A DNA stretch of 63,410 nucleotides from CALISC01 sp963542545 (GCA_963542545.1 CAUTWO010000003.1:1-63410); one strand, 5' to 3'; shown: positions 8,458 to 17,464, counted from the first letter of the stretch. Notes: generated by a model not told the origin, from the letters alone. A program made the numbers and translations.

Positions 8458-10293
8458 ATGCGCCGCTTTTTTAAAACAATATTGTTACTTATTTTAGTGC
8501 TAATTATTAGTATTTTCGCTGTTGCTGGCACTTTATTTGCTCTACACTTTAATACAGTTAAAACACCTGAACACGCCAAGAATTATCAGTTTGTAGATAA
8601 CTTGCGCGAAAAAGTTGAAAAACATATATTTCTTGAATCTGCAACTGGCAAAAAGTTTGAGTTTGACTTAAACGCCGAAACTTTAACGCAAACTTTAAAT
8701 CATTTAATTATCTCTAAAAAATTAGCAGATAAATCTTATTTTGAAAACAATTCAGCCGACAAGACACTTTATAAAACTAACCCTGACTACGCCCGAATTA
8801 AAAGTGTGTTTTTTACAAAAGACAACAACTATTTTTATCTAAATGTTAACTTTGCATACAAGGCTTTAGGTGAGTTTCACAGTAGTTTAACTGCTCGTGT
8901 TCAGTTAAGCGAAGATAAAAAAACTGGTGAGATAAAACTAACTTTAGATAAACTGTGGTTAGGCAAAATTGGAGTTAGTTGGTCCTTTGGCAAGAAAATC
9001 GCTGATACTTTTGCCAAAAAACAGGTAGAAAGTGCACTGAACAGTTTAAAACAAACTTTTGCTAAAAGTGCTCCATACATTTCTTTAGACATCACTAAAG
9101 ATAGTGCTGTTTTAAAAATCAATAAAGCCGGCATGTGGAGTTATGTTTCTAAGTCAATTGACAAAGACTACGAAGTTGAAGAGACTAATCCAAACGGCAC
9201 GACTAAAAACAAAAGTTTACTTAAAACCGTTAAAGAATTTATGGACGAAAACTCACTTTACGATTTCTCAGTTTCTAAAAACTCAGTTAAATTAACTCTA
9301 GACACCAGCAAAATTTATGCAAAAGACGAAGTTACTCAAACAGAGAGACCTGCTATTAAAAGTGAAGATGAGTTAAAAGACTACTTTAAACAAAAAACCA
9401 CCGATATTTTCATGAGTGCGCTAAACAAAACAAACAACAGGGCAAATGAACTTTACATGACAATATCCATGGAAGAAATTAATCAACTATATCGCTACTT
9501 TTTGGAAAAAAGCGGTTTTAAAAAAGACGAAGCGATGCGTACTTTTAAAATTGGTTCAACTGAAATTAAAGTTAAATATAAAATAGACATCAAACCGTTT
9601 ATCAAAAAAGTAGACGGTAAACCTATGCTAACTATCCGCTTGATTTTAACTGTTACAAACGTAAGTGGTAAACCTGGTCTTGACGGCAAATTTTTCCAAA
9701 CCGTGGTAGACACTGTAGTTAAACCAAAAATTGAAGGTAAAAATATTTCTTTAAACATCCTTGATGAAAATAAAAAAACTAACATCACAGTAGGCAAAGA
9801 CATCAAACTTTCTCACAACCGCGCAATTAACTTACTGTATTTATTTTCAAAAAGCGTAGATTACCTGGATAAAAACCCAACTTTTAACAATATTTTAAGT
9901 TCTCTTTCTCCAGAAACCACAATTAGTCCAGACCTTGAGTTTGACGAAGAAAACCAGTTAATTCGCGTTAAATGTCTGCTTAACGAGGCTAACTCTGACT
10001 TAATTGAAACTTTAAAGAAAACCAAAGATAACTTAATTCAGGCGCTTGATAAACACACAGACACAATTCCAAATGAAAACATTAAAAACGAAGTTAAAAA
10101 ACTAAAAGAAAAAATAAATAAAGGACAAACTATTAACTCCGCAGACACCAAAAAACTCTACGACACAGTAGCAAATGAACTTAAATCTACTGACGAAATT
10201 GAAAAATTTAAGTCAGGGGTTTACGGTGAACTTAAAAAAAGCGGCGTGGATTTAGATATGCTTAAATCTATTTTCTCACCAAAAATTAGTTAA
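8458..10293 (+). CDS. Membrane-anchored extracytoplasmic protein, unknown function
   Basis: A 611-residue protein with a single N-terminal membrane segment (about residues 5-29, after MRRFFK) and no lipobox; the remainder is Lys-rich and predicted outside the membrane. The segment after the anchor (LNAETLTQTLNHLI ... SLTARVQLSEDKK ... LGKIGV) recalls YpmS/DUF2140-like beta-sheet proteins, and a second, similar-looking part starts near residue 320 (MTISMEEINQLYRYFLEKSG). This is only a fold-level impression. The C-terminal ~130 residues are helical and charged. The gene is monocistronic, with its own promoter and a strong terminator, and stands apart from the minus-strand operons on both sides. 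Confidence 0.8.
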   Translation: MRRFFKTILLLILVLIISIFAVAGTLFALHFNTVKTPEHAKNYQFVDNLREKVEKHIFLESATGKKFEFDLNAETLTQTLNHLIISKKLADKSYFENNSADKTLYKTNPDYARIKSVFFTKDNNYFYLNVNFAYKALGEFHSSLTARVQLSEDKKTGEIKLTLDKLWLGKIGVSWSFGKKIADTFAKKQVESALNSLKQTFAKSAPYISLDITKDSAVLKINKAGMWSYVSKSIDKDYEVEETNPNGTTKNKSLLKTVKEFMDENSLYDFSVSKNSVKLTLDTSKIYAKDEVTQTERPAIKSEDELKDYFKQKTTDIFMSALNKTNNRANELYMTISMEEINQLYRYFLEKSGFKKDEAMRTFKIGSTEIKVKYKIDIKPFIKKVDGKPMLTIRLILTVTNVSGKPGLDGKFFQTVVDTVVKPKIEGKNISLNILDENKKTNITVGKDIKLSHNRAINLLYLFSKSVDYLDKNPTFNNILSSLSPETTISPDLEFDEENQLIRVKCLLNEANSDLIETLKKTKDNLIQALDKHTDTIPNENIKNEVKKLKEKINKGQTINSADTKKLYDTVANELKSTDEIEKFKSGVYGELKKSGVDLDMLKSIFSPKIS

Positions 10294-10311
10294 TTTAATT
10301 AGTAATTTTTA

Positions 10312-10341
10312 AAAAAGCGCTAACTCAAGTTAGCGCTTTTT
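10312..10341 (+). terminator. Terminator of the 611-residue protein gene
   Basis: A perfect 8-bp stem GCGCTAAC/GTTAGCGC with loop TCAA is flanked by A6 and T5, so it can also work on the minus strand. Confidence 0.9.
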
Positions 10342-10590
10342 AATTCTACTTGTCTTAATTAGTGCCTATAAATAAAAGATATTTTTGTATAAACGAACAT
10401 AGATAATTTTCTATATTTTCAAATTTTGTAATAATTTAAAACTGTTGTTTTTTTGTATATTTTCCAAAAAATATCATTCTATTTTGTTCATTTTGTAAAT
10501 TGTCTCACGAATAATTTAGGTGGAAGTACACCTTTTTATTACGAGTTTATTTAATGTAGATTACCAAAATATTGAATTAAGATAAAGAAA

Positions 10591-10616
10591 AAAGGTGGAT
10601 TTCCACCTTTATTTTT
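10591..10616. terminator. Bidirectional terminator after the restriction-modification genes
   Basis: AAAGGTGGA (10591-10599) pairs with TCCACCTTT (10602-10610). T-rich tails lie on both sides. On the minus strand it follows the in-frame remnant of the restriction enzyme, which ends at 10637. Confidence 0.75.
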
Positions 10617-10636
10617 CAAGTTTTTTTATATTTTCA

Positions 10637-10777
10637 CTATTCTTTATTGTTCTCACTGATGATAAATTTAGCAGAATTACTGTATTTATCGGCAAACTCA
10701 TCTTGAGAAATGAAAGAAGAGTTTGGGATATTAAAAAACTGTTTGGACTTTAATTTTAAAATAGTTTCAACTTCATC
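10637..10777 (-). pseudogene. In-frame C-terminal remnant of the restriction endonuclease, cut off by a TAA
   Basis: Directly after the TAA at 10780-10778 the same frame stays open for 46 more codons (DEVETILKLKSK ... SAKFIISENNKE) up to a TAG at 10637. The remnant has the composition of a normal protein, with no start codon or ribosome site of its own, and ends 21 nt before a terminator. The simplest reading is that it was the C-terminus of the nuclease and that a single-base change (for example from CAA, GAA or AAA) made the TAA. Confidence 0.65.
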
Positions 10778-11314
10778 TTAAGGTTTTATGCAAACTATGT
10801 CAAAGCCATATTCAAAAATCAGTTGCCCTAAAGACACAGTTTGAGTAGAACGAACTCCAGCCTCACCTTTTAAAAAACTACTTACTTTTTCTTCAAGAAA
10901 ATGGCCTAATTTAGCGTTTTTACCATAAACCATAAAAAGCAAATCGCTTGCTTTTCTCCAAACAGCAAGACATAGATAAACTTGGTCGCCTTGGAAATAT
11001 TTAGCCTTTTCTATTGTGGTGTCATTAAAGGTAGCGCCCCATGTTTTTGCGTCATAACTTGCGGCTTTTACTTCCAGAAACACATCATTATCTTTGCTTA
11101 ACTTGCAGTCAAATCCATGTTTATCTGTGTTAATTAGTTCATATGCTAAATAGTGTCCTACCATTGAATCTCTGATTTCGTTGATAAAACTGTCAGTATC
11201 ACCTTTTTGCCACTTTTCTTGAACTTTTGCAACTTCTTGTAATGCCAAAAATCCCTCTAATAAAAACTCATTATCTATAGGCTTAAAATTGCCTTTTTTA
11301 AGCAAGTCTGTCAT
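10778..11314 (-). CDS. Type II restriction endonuclease, probably truncated
   Basis: A 178-residue protein next to a DNA methyltransferase, its cognate partner by position. It shows a PD-(D/E)xK-like catalytic pattern, DCK then DNDVFLEVKA near residues 72-85, as in type II nucleases. The ATG at 11314 is chosen because AGGAGG lies 9 nt upstream; a TTG three codons earlier sits inside that spacing. It overlaps the methyltransferase end by 17 nt. The frame continues past the TAA stop for 46 codons, so the natural enzyme was probably ~225 residues and may now be inactive. The specificity cannot be told. Confidence 0.75.
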   Translation of the reverse strand: MTDLLKKGNFKPIDNEFLLEGFLALQEVAKVQEKWQKGDTDSFINEIRDSMVGHYLAYELINTDKHGFDCKLSKDNDVFLEVKAASYDAKTWGATFNDTTIEKAKYFQGDQVYLCLAVWRKASDLLFMVYGKNAKLGHFLEEKVSSFLKGEAGVRSTQTVSLGQLIFEYGFDIVCIKP

Positions 11315-12500
11315 TAAAAACAACCTCCTGATAATTTGTGTCTATTTTGTTTAATTCAGCAAACTTATTAATTCGCAAAATCATTGCATCGCTAATTTTT
11401 GGTTCTTTGTAATTCAAATTAGTCAAAATTTCAAATGCCTTATTTTTATTGTTAATAGGTTCTGGCAACTGAATCAAAATATATTTATGTTGTTTTTTAT
11501 CTTCCTGATTGATTTCGTAAACCGCTTGAGCAGTCGTGCCGCTGCCAGCGTAAAAATCTAAAATCAAAGCATTTTCGTGTTGTGAACATCTAATTAAAAA
11601 TTTAATTAACTCAACAGGTTTTGGGGTGTCAAATATCCCATTTAAACCTAATTTTTTTAAATCGTTTGTACCTTGTCTTGAATAAAAATCTAAAACAGAA
11701 GATACATTGTTAACAGCATCTTTTAAGTATTCAATTTCATAAGGTCTTTCATTTTTAAAACATAGTTTGTTTTCTTTATGTAACTTAATAAATTTTTGTT
11801 TGCTTGACCAACCACGTGATCTAAGTGGTTCTAAAGTTAGGTTGATTTCATCAATTTTTAAATAATTGGGTTCGCCTGGTGTAGATAAGTCTTTAGCAAA
11901 GTATATCTCACCGTTTTCATCAATATTTGAATAGTTTACTATCCAAGTCTCGCCAGTTTCAAAGACATAATCACTAATACTTTTTTTAAGTATCTCGTTT
12001 GCAAGAGTAGATGATTTTTTATATGCAGTTTTGACTTTTTGAATAATTTGCTTTATTTTTTTACCTTCTAAAGGAGACTCTATTCTATTGACATAAAATC
12101 TCGGTAAATTAGTTTTTGACTTAGCGTAGGCAACTACATACTCATGAACCATATTGATATGTTTAGCATTACTTCTTTGAGATTGCTTTGTGATAAAAAT
12201 CCCCGCTTTGTTTTCCTTGCCAAAAATTTCATCGCAAATTTGCAGAAGACTAGCAAACTCATTGTCGTCAATTGAAATAAAAATTACTCCTGTTTTTTTA
12301 AGCAATTCTTTTGCCTCAATTAGTCTTAGTTTGATGTCTAGAGACCATTTTGAGTTATTGTCGCTATATGCAAATTTAGAGTTTTTAGTATTGTAAGGTG
12401 GGTCAATGTAAATAAAGTCTATCGTTGATTTAAACTTTTTAAATTCAGTGCTTCGCATAATTGCTAAATTATCGCCGATATAAATTTCGTTTTTATCCAA
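11298..12500 (-). CDS. Site-specific DNA methyltransferase (N4/N6, beta-type motif order)
   Basis: A 400-residue methyltransferase with the catalytic motif DPPYN near residue 33 and the SAM-binding motif LDFYAGSGTT near residue 318, catalytic before SAM-binding, as in beta-class adenine-N6 or cytosine-N4 enzymes (PF01555). The region between the motifs (~280 residues) should hold the target-recognition part. Translation starts at TTG (12500), supported by AAGGAGGG 5 nt upstream. It protects host sites cut by the partner nuclease encoded just downstream, which is now interrupted, so it may act as an orphan methylase. Confidence 0.88.
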   Translation of the reverse strand: MDKNEIYIGDNLAIMRSTEFKKFKSTIDFIYIDPPYNTKNSKFAYSDNNSKWSLDIKLRLIEAKELLKKTGVIFISIDDNEFASLLQICDEIFGKENKAGIFITKQSQRSNAKHINMVHEYVVAYAKSKTNLPRFYVNRIESPLEGKKIKQIIQKVKTAYKKSSTLANEILKKSISDYVFETGETWIVNYSNIDENGEIYFAKDLSTPGEPNYLKIDEINLTLEPLRSRGWSSKQKFIKLHKENKLCFKNERPYEIEYLKDAVNNVSSVLDFYSRQGTNDLKKLGLNGIFDTPKPVELIKFLIRCSQHENALILDFYAGSGTTAQAVYEINQEDKKQHKYILIQLPEPINNKNKAFEILTNLNYKEPKISDAMILRINKFAELNKIDTNYQEVVFNDRLA

Positions 12501-12551
12501 TTTAACCCTCCTTTTATAACTTTTTTTAAAAATCTCGTTTATTTAAAAATA

Positions 12552-12575
12552 AAACTCTGATTAACATCAGAGTTT
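12552..12575 (-). terminator. Terminator after tRNA-Gly
   Basis: AAACTCTGA pairs with TCAGAGTTT across 6 nt. A T-rich stretch follows on the minus strand before the methyltransferase gene. Confidence 0.65.
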
Positions 12576-12584
12576 AAAATCAAA

Positions 12585-12659
12585 TGGAGCAGACGAGGGG
12601 AATCGAACCCCCATTTCAGCCTTGGCAAGGCCGTATAATAACCGTTATATTACGTCTAC
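12585..12659 (-). tRNA. tRNA-Gly (anticodon GCC)
   Basis: The reverse strand folds as a tRNA: acceptor GTAGACG/CGTCTGC (one T.G pair), anticodon stem CGGCC/GGCTG around TTGCCAA with anticodon GCC, T-arm GGGGTTCGATTCCCC, and a CCA end that is encoded. The total is 75 nt with CCA. It lies between the DEDDh exonuclease and the restriction-modification genes, with a terminator just after it. Confidence 0.95.
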
Positions 12660-12704
12660 GTCTCTATTCACTTAACAAAATAATTTTACCACATCACAAA
12701 AATA

Positions 12705-13559
12705 TTACAAATTATTTGATTGAATAGAAATATAATTGAAAAATTTAAAGTAAACTTCCATTAAGACTACTGAATCCATTAGCGCATCGTGGGTTTTTTT
12801 ACCAGGTTCTTTTTCAAAATAAGTTTTGTAAGCGTTAAAAAGTGATACGTCGTTTTTTAACACAAAGTAGTCTTTGTGCAGGCGAGAAAGGTCAACGAAG
12901 TCAGTTTTTTCAAAAAAATTAGGAAGTTGGTGAAACTTTATATTTGCAACCAAGCAAGGATAGTCAATGTTCCCCCAAACTACAAACTTGGTGCCAGTTT
13001 CTTTTAGTTCTTTTAGTTGATTGTAAAAGTTTTTAAAGGTAATTGCAGTTTTTTTATACTGCTCTAAGTCAAGTGTTAAAAACTCTGTAGTTTTTTTGTC
13101 AATTTCTAAACTAGATTTTACAAACTCAGTTTTTTTTGCCAGCACTTTTTTGCTTTGATCTGTCAAGACATAGCCAAACTGAATGATTTGTTGAGGTGAT
13201 TTAATTTTTCTCAAAGGTAGCAAAGTCATTTCAAAGTCAATAAAGCAAAGTTTATCAAAACTCAACAAAGTTTGATACATTTCGCTTCTGATTTTGTTTA
13301 AATCAAAAATTAGTCTTCTGGGGTTGAGTGCAGATATTTTTAAAATTCCAGCAACTTGGAAAAACTTATCGTGGTCTTTTTTGGAAACCACTGCATTTTC
13401 TTGAAACTCAAGTTCAACTAAGTAGCCGACTTTAATGATTTCAAAGAAATAATTTAAGTTTTTAGGTAGCCTAAAACGAAGAACTTTATTGTTTTCAAGT
13501 GCTTCGATTTCTCTTTTGAGTTTAGAAGTTTTTTTAACGACGATAGTTGCTTGGTTCAT
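12705..13559 (-). CDS. DEDDh 3'-5' exonuclease family protein
   Basis: A 284-residue protein whose residues ~105-275 carry the DnaQ-like motifs: CFIDFEMT (Exo I, Asp and Glu), the WGNIDYP region (Exo II) and HDALMDSVVLMEVY (Exo III, His and Asp). The ~100-residue N-terminus is unlike other DnaQ proteins and may bind nucleic acid. It starts at ATG 13559, overlapping the uvrC stop as ATGA, so it is translationally coupled to the repair nuclease. Substrate (DNA or RNA trimming) is not evident. It is distinct from the second DnaQ-like gene at 18528. Confidence 0.8.
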   Translation of the reverse strand: MNQATIVVKKTSKLKREIEALENNKVLRFRLPKNLNYFFEIIKVGYLVELEFQENAVVSKKDHDKFFQVAGILKISALNPRRLIFDLNKIRSEMYQTLLSFDKLCFIDFEMTLLPLRKIKSPQQIIQFGYVLTDQSKKVLAKKTEFVKSSLEIDKKTTEFLTLDLEQYKKTAITFKNFYNQLKELKETGTKFVVWGNIDYPCLVANIKFHQLPNFFEKTDFVDLSRLHKDYFVLKNDVSLFNAYKTYFEKEPGKKTHDALMDSVVLMEVYFKFFNYISIQSNNL

Positions 13560-15295
13560 TCTTTTAACTCCTTGATTTGTCTGATTTGATTTAACCTTAA
13601 TTTAAAAGTTTTGAGTTCTTCAATGCTGGCAGCCTTTAGTTTAGCAACTGAACCAAAATGACGAATTAGCTCACGTTTTTTTGCATCCGAAATTCCGGTT
13701 AAATTATCTAACTTAGTTTTAAAAGCAGTTTTTAAGAGTTTCGCTTTGTGGGTTTGATATGAGAACCTATGGACCTCTTCAGAAATTCTAATTAAGAACT
13801 TATATAGATAACTGTGTTTATCAAGTTCGTGTGAAGAGTTGTTCCAGACTAAGGCGGTTAATCTGTGGTGTTCGTTTTTCTTAAGCCCAATAACAGGAAT
13901 TTTTTTATCTAAAATACTGATTTGCTCTTCGGCTGCTTTAACTTGATTTTCAGCACCGTCTACCGCAATTAAATCGGGTAGATAAGCGATTTCTTGGTCT
14001 TGAATACGTCTAGAAATAACTTCTTTAATCCCAGCCAGATCGTCATTTTTAGGTGTATTTTTTAAGTTAAATTTACGGTATAGCGACTTTAAAAACTGCC
14101 CGTTTTTCAAAACTATGCAGCCAGATACTTGTGCTTGCCCTTGAATTTGGGCGTTGTCGTAAGCCTCAATGGTCTCAGGCATAAAACCAATTTTAGTTTT
14201 TAATTCTTCAAGTCCTTTTTCTAAAATTAAAGACTTTTCTAAATACACAGCACTGAACTTAGTCAAGATACTTTCTGCGTTTTTTTGAGCAAGTTTAGTA
14301 AGATCGTGTTTTTGGCCTTTTTTAGGAATTTTGGCAAGTTTCCCAAATCTAGTGTTTAAATCTTCTTCTTGGAAGTTATCAGAAAACAACAGCTCATCTG
14401 AATAAATTTTGGATTCATATATTTGGTCTAAATACTGAAGTGCATACTCTTTAGGGTCACCAACATATTCAAAAATATTTCTTTTCTGGTCAACGGTTTT
14501 GCCAAACCTTTGAATCAAAATAGAAATAGCTACGTATTTTTCGTCAAATGCAAGACCAATAATATCTCTGTTTTGTGAATCGTTGCTGTTAACAGTTTGG
14601 TCTACTATTGTTGCTTTAATTGCTTCAATTAGATTTTTAAAATCTAGTGCTAACTCGAAGTCTGAGTTTTCTGAAGACTCTTTCATTTTGGCAGTTAAAG
14701 TTTTTAAAATGTCTTTGGCTTTAGTTTGAAAAACACGTTTCACTGCTTTGGTTAGTTCTTTTGCTGTAAATTCTTTTTCTAAATCAGATATGCCTAAGTT
14801 ATTTGCAAGACCTGTTAAGATATCCTGATCTGTTTTAGAAATTTTCCCGACTCTTTTGGGAAAAATTCTATTCAAAACTTCACAAGTTTCTCTTGCCTGA
14901 AAAGTATTTGGAAATGGGCCAAAACCGTTGAAGTTAAATTTGCGTACTCTTTTGACCAAAAGTTTAGTATAGGGTTTTTCCGTCACCACAATGTATGGAT
15001 ATGTCTTGTCATCAATTAGCCTGATGTTGTATTTTGGTCTGTATTCTTTAATTAAGTTTTGCTCTAAAATTAGTGCATCTTGCTCAGTGTTGCAAACCAC
15101 ATACTCAAGGTTTTCAATTTCTTTAACTAAAAGTGCTGTTTTCCCAAAAACTTTGGCTTTAAAATAAGAAAGTACACGGTTTTTTAAGTTTTTTGCTTTC
15201 CCAACATAAATAACGCGACTATCTAAGTCGCGCATAATATAAACCCCTGGGTTTTGAGGTAAATTTTTTAAATTTTCTTCAAGTGTTAATTTCAT
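13556..15295 (-). CDS. uvrC: Excinuclease ABC subunit C
   Basis: The 579-residue UvrC makes both incisions in nucleotide-excision repair with UvrA and UvrB. Seen in order: the N-terminal GIY-YIG nuclease (PGVYIM ... VIYVGKAKNLKNRV), a central part with a UVR-like helix near residue 205, the RNase H-like C-terminal nuclease (PDLIAVDGAENQVKAA), and tandem helix-hairpin-helix motifs at the end (TGISDAKKRELIRHFGS). Length is close to family average. It ends with TGA inside the next gene's ATGA, direct evidence that TGA is a stop here. A 17-nt palindrome (15298-15314) lies immediately before the start. Confidence 0.97.
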   Translation of the reverse strand: MKLTLEENLKNLPQNPGVYIMRDLDSRVIYVGKAKNLKNRVLSYFKAKVFGKTALLVKEIENLEYVVCNTEQDALILEQNLIKEYRPKYNIRLIDDKTYPYIVVTEKPYTKLLVKRVRKFNFNGFGPFPNTFQARETCEVLNRIFPKRVGKISKTDQDILTGLANNLGISDLEKEFTAKELTKAVKRVFQTKAKDILKTLTAKMKESSENSDFELALDFKNLIEAIKATIVDQTVNSNDSQNRDIIGLAFDEKYVAISILIQRFGKTVDQKRNIFEYVGDPKEYALQYLDQIYESKIYSDELLFSDNFQEEDLNTRFGKLAKIPKKGQKHDLTKLAQKNAESILTKFSAVYLEKSLILEKGLEELKTKIGFMPETIEAYDNAQIQGQAQVSGCIVLKNGQFLKSLYRKFNLKNTPKNDDLAGIKEVISRRIQDQEIAYLPDLIAVDGAENQVKAAEEQISILDKKIPVIGLKKNEHHRLTALVWNNSSHELDKHSYLYKFLIRISEEVHRFSYQTHKAKLLKTAFKTKLDNLTGISDAKKRELIRHFGSVAKLKAASIEELKTFKLRLNQIRQIKELKE

Positions 15296-15330
15296 CTCTT
15301 AGTTTTAAACTAAGTTAGCTTAACTTGAAA

Positions 15331-15540
15331 TTAAAACTCAATTTGCACGTTTCCAGCTAGAATTTCTTCAAGCGCTTTGCCAACTTCTTTGTCGCAAAGT
15401 GAGTTTTCAACTTGAACTTTTTTACTTTGAATAAGTTTAGCAACTTTGGCAGAAGTATAGGCTAACTTATATTTTGAATTGATAATTTTAGTTAGTTCAT
15501 CAATTGAAGGATAGCGCATTCCGTCTTTTTGTTTGTTCAT
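15331..15540 (-). CDS. rpoZ: DNA-directed RNA polymerase omega subunit
   Basis: A 69-residue protein with the omega pattern: YPSIDELTKIINSKY, then TSAKVAKLI, and VGKALEEILAGNV near the end. Omega stabilises the beta' subunit in RNA polymerase. AAGGAG is encoded at the end of gmk, 3 nt before which gmk stops, matching the conserved gmk-rpoZ pairing of Firmicutes. A single Cys near residue 49 is not a known feature. Confidence 0.9.
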   Translation of the reverse strand: MNKQKDGMRYPSIDELTKIINSKYKLAYTSAKVAKLIQSKKVQVENSLCDKEVGKALEEILAGNVQIEF

Positions 15541-15543
15541 AAA

Positions 15544-16164
15544 TTATTTCTCCTTTTGAATTGCTTCTATATAACTTAAAAATCTACGTTCAGATCTACA
15601 TTCTTCGGCTAAAACTATAGCCTGTAGAGTTTCCACAGTTTTAGAGATTTCTGAGTTGATAACTATGTAGTCATATTTATCTGCACATTTAAACTCGTTT
15701 TTTGCCTTTTCAATGCGCTCAGAAATTCTTTCGTCAGTTTCAGTTCCACGTTGTTTTAGTCTAGAAATTAAATCTGCTTTAGTAGGTGGGGCGATAAATA
15801 TGTAAATTGCATCAGTTAGCACGCTTCTTGCCATCAAAGCACCATTGACATCAATTTCCACCATCACGTTTTTACCAGTTCTTCTTAGTCTTTCAACTTC
15901 TTCAAAAAGTGTGCCGTAGTAGTTGCCAACGAAATAATTCCATTCTAAAAACTCATTATTTTCTAGTTTTGCTTTAAAATCTTTTTCGGAAATAAAATAA
16001 TAGTCAACTCCGTGTTTTTCACCGTTTCTCGGTGCACGAGTTGTTGCTGAAACTGAGAAAACAAAATTATTAACTTTTTCAAACAACGCCTTTCTAATTG
16101 AAGATTTGCCAACCCCAGAAGGGCCAGACATCACAATTAACAGGCCTTTTTTTGTTTCTTTCAT
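15544..16164 (-). CDS. gmk: Guanylate kinase
   Basis: The 206-residue enzyme phosphorylates GMP to GDP with ATP. The P-loop SGPSGVGKSSI is at residues 13-23, followed by the GMP-binding block SATTRAPRNGEKHGVDYYF, with ENNEFLEW and the NYYGT segment after it. The length is normal. It stands at the head of gmk-rpoZ-uvrC-exonuclease, a plausible four-gene transcript. No strong ribosome site precedes the ATG. Confidence 0.96.
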   Translation of the reverse strand: MKETKKGLLIVMSGPSGVGKSSIRKALFEKVNNFVFSVSATTRAPRNGEKHGVDYYFISEKDFKAKLENNEFLEWNYFVGNYYGTLFEEVERLRRTGKNVMVEIDVNGALMARSVLTDAIYIFIAPPTKADLISRLKQRGTETDERISERIEKAKNEFKCADKYDYIVINSEISKTVETLQAIVLAEECRSERRFLSYIEAIQKEK

Positions 16165-16309
16165 AAAGATAATTATATATTATATTTTTGCTTTTTAAAA
16201 GGATTTTTTTGAAAATAAAAAAGCCTGGTTAAAACAATTTAGCAGAAAGGAGAAGAATGAACCACTAAATTATTTTATCCAAGACTTTTTTAAACTAAAA
16301 TAAGGGAAA

Positions 16310-17302
16310 TTATTCGGTTTTTTGAATTTCTAACTCAAGTTCAGCCATAATTTCAGGGTTTTTAAGTAAGTATTGTTCAACTTGGGCTTTGCCTTGACCG
16401 ATTTTTTCTTCTTTTAACGAAAACCAAGAACCTGCTCGTTGAATTAGATTTTTTTCAACCGCTAAATTGATAACTTCTGAAACTCTGGAAAAACCAGTTC
16501 CGTATCTTAGTTCTATTGAACAAGACCTGAAAGGAGAGGCAACTTTGTTTTTAACTACTTTAATGTTAACTAAATTACCGTAGAGTGTGCCGTCTGCTTG
16601 TTTTAAACTTTCGCCTTTTCTAACTTCTATACGTTGAGTTGCGTAGAACTTAAGAGCACGACCGCCTGTTGTGGTTTCAGGACTGCCAAAAAGCACACCA
16701 ACTTTTTCTCTAATTTGGTTAATAAAAATCAAAGTGGTGTTAGATTTTGCAACTATACCTGAAAGTTTTCGCATAGCCTGGCTCATTAGTCTAGCGTGCA
16801 GACCAACGTGGCTGTCTCCCATATCACCAGCTAGTTCTGCTTCTGGAACTAACGCAGCTACACTGTCTACAATTACCAAGCCAATTTTGCCACTCTTAAT
16901 TAGTTCTTCAGTAATTTCCAGGGCTTGCTCACCACTATCGGGCTGTGAAATTAAGACATTTTTACAGTCGACACCGAGTGCTTTTGCATAATTGACGTCA
17001 AGAGCGTGCTCGGCATCTATAAAAGCACAAACTAAACCTTGCTTTTGTGCTTCTTTAATGGCGTGTAAAGTCAATGTAGTTTTTCCACTAGACTCAGGTC
17101 CGTAAATTTCAACAATTCGCCCGCGTGCATAGCCTCCAACTCCAAGTGCTTTGTCTAAAGCCAGCGAACCACTTGGAATAGTTGCAATTTTTTCAAATGC
17201 TTCGTCTCCGTCTAAAATCATTACGGAGCCTTTGCCAAATTGTTTTTCAATGTTTTCAAATATTTTTTGAAAGTCTGTATTGTCAGTTGTTTTCTTTGTC
17301 AT
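16310..17302 (-). CDS. recA: Recombinase RecA
   Basis: The 330-residue RecA forms ATP-dependent filaments on single-stranded DNA for strand exchange. Walker A GPESSGKT is at residues 68-75, with FIDAEHALD, the loop L2 segment near EKVGVLFGSPETTTGG, and ALKFYATQRIEVRK. The C-terminal acidic tail is short compared with E. coli, common in small genomes. A GAGGTAA ribosome site lies 5 nt from the ATG. A 22-bp palindrome (17312-17333) overlaps that site and may be an operator or an RNA hairpin. Confidence 0.98.
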   Translation of the reverse strand: MTKKTTDNTDFQKIFENIEKQFGKGSVMILDGDEAFEKIATIPSGSLALDKALGVGGYARGRIVEIYGPESSGKTTLTLHAIKEAQKQGLVCAFIDAEHALDVNYAKALGVDCKNVLISQPDSGEQALEITEELIKSGKIGLVIVDSVAALVPEAELAGDMGDSHVGLHARLMSQAMRKLSGIVAKSNTTLIFINQIREKVGVLFGSPETTTGGRALKFYATQRIEVRKGESLKQADGTLYGNLVNIKVVKNKVASPFRSCSIELRYGTGFSRVSEVINLAVEKNLIQRAGSWFSLKEEKIGQGKAQVEQYLLKNPEIMAELELEIQKTE

Positions 17303-17311
17303 TTAAGTTAC

Positions 17312-17333
17312 CTCGTATATATATTTATACGAG
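17312..17333 (-). promoter_or_regulatory. Palindrome over the recA leader
   Basis: CTCGTATA and TATACGAG face each other across 6 nt. The left arm shares three bases with the recA ribosome site on the minus strand. It is unlike the Firmicutes SOS box (CGAAC-N4-GTTCG). It could be the site of another damage regulator or an RNA hairpin limiting translation. Confidence 0.4.
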
Positions 17334-17427
17334 CTGCATAAATTGCTTAAAAATAATTTATTTCTTTTGCTAATCTGTTTGATAAATGAATAAAAAAGCT
17401 CCTAAATAAACAAATATACAGATAAAC

Positions 17428-17464
17428 AAAAAAGTCAAATACCAAGTTGGTATTTGACTTTTTT
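17428..17464 (-). terminator. Terminator of pgsA
   Basis: A perfect 17-bp stem (17428-17444 with 17448-17464) with a 3-nt loop and terminal T6 lies between pgsA and recA, so recA is transcribed separately. Confidence 0.9.

Larger units (their letters stand above)
10294..10636. other. Non-coding stretch with three hairpins
   Basis: It holds the terminator of the gene ending at 10293 (10312-10341), a small hairpin AGGTG/CACCT with a T5 tail at 10518-10540 on the plus strand, and the bidirectional terminator at 10591-10616. The last two share the core AGGTGGA. Nothing coding is seen between. Confidence 0.6.

Noticed and set aside
13540..13570. Mycoplasma-type code (TGA as Trp)
   Set aside because: uvrC, holA, priA and nusA all end in TGA at the expected family length, with the next gene starting in place. 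Tryptophans are TGG.
16225..16285. Inverted arms AATTTAG/CTAAATT around a GGAG and a tiny ATG frame after recA
   Set aside because: The frame is three codons long, the arms are weak and A/T-rich, and there is no T-tail.
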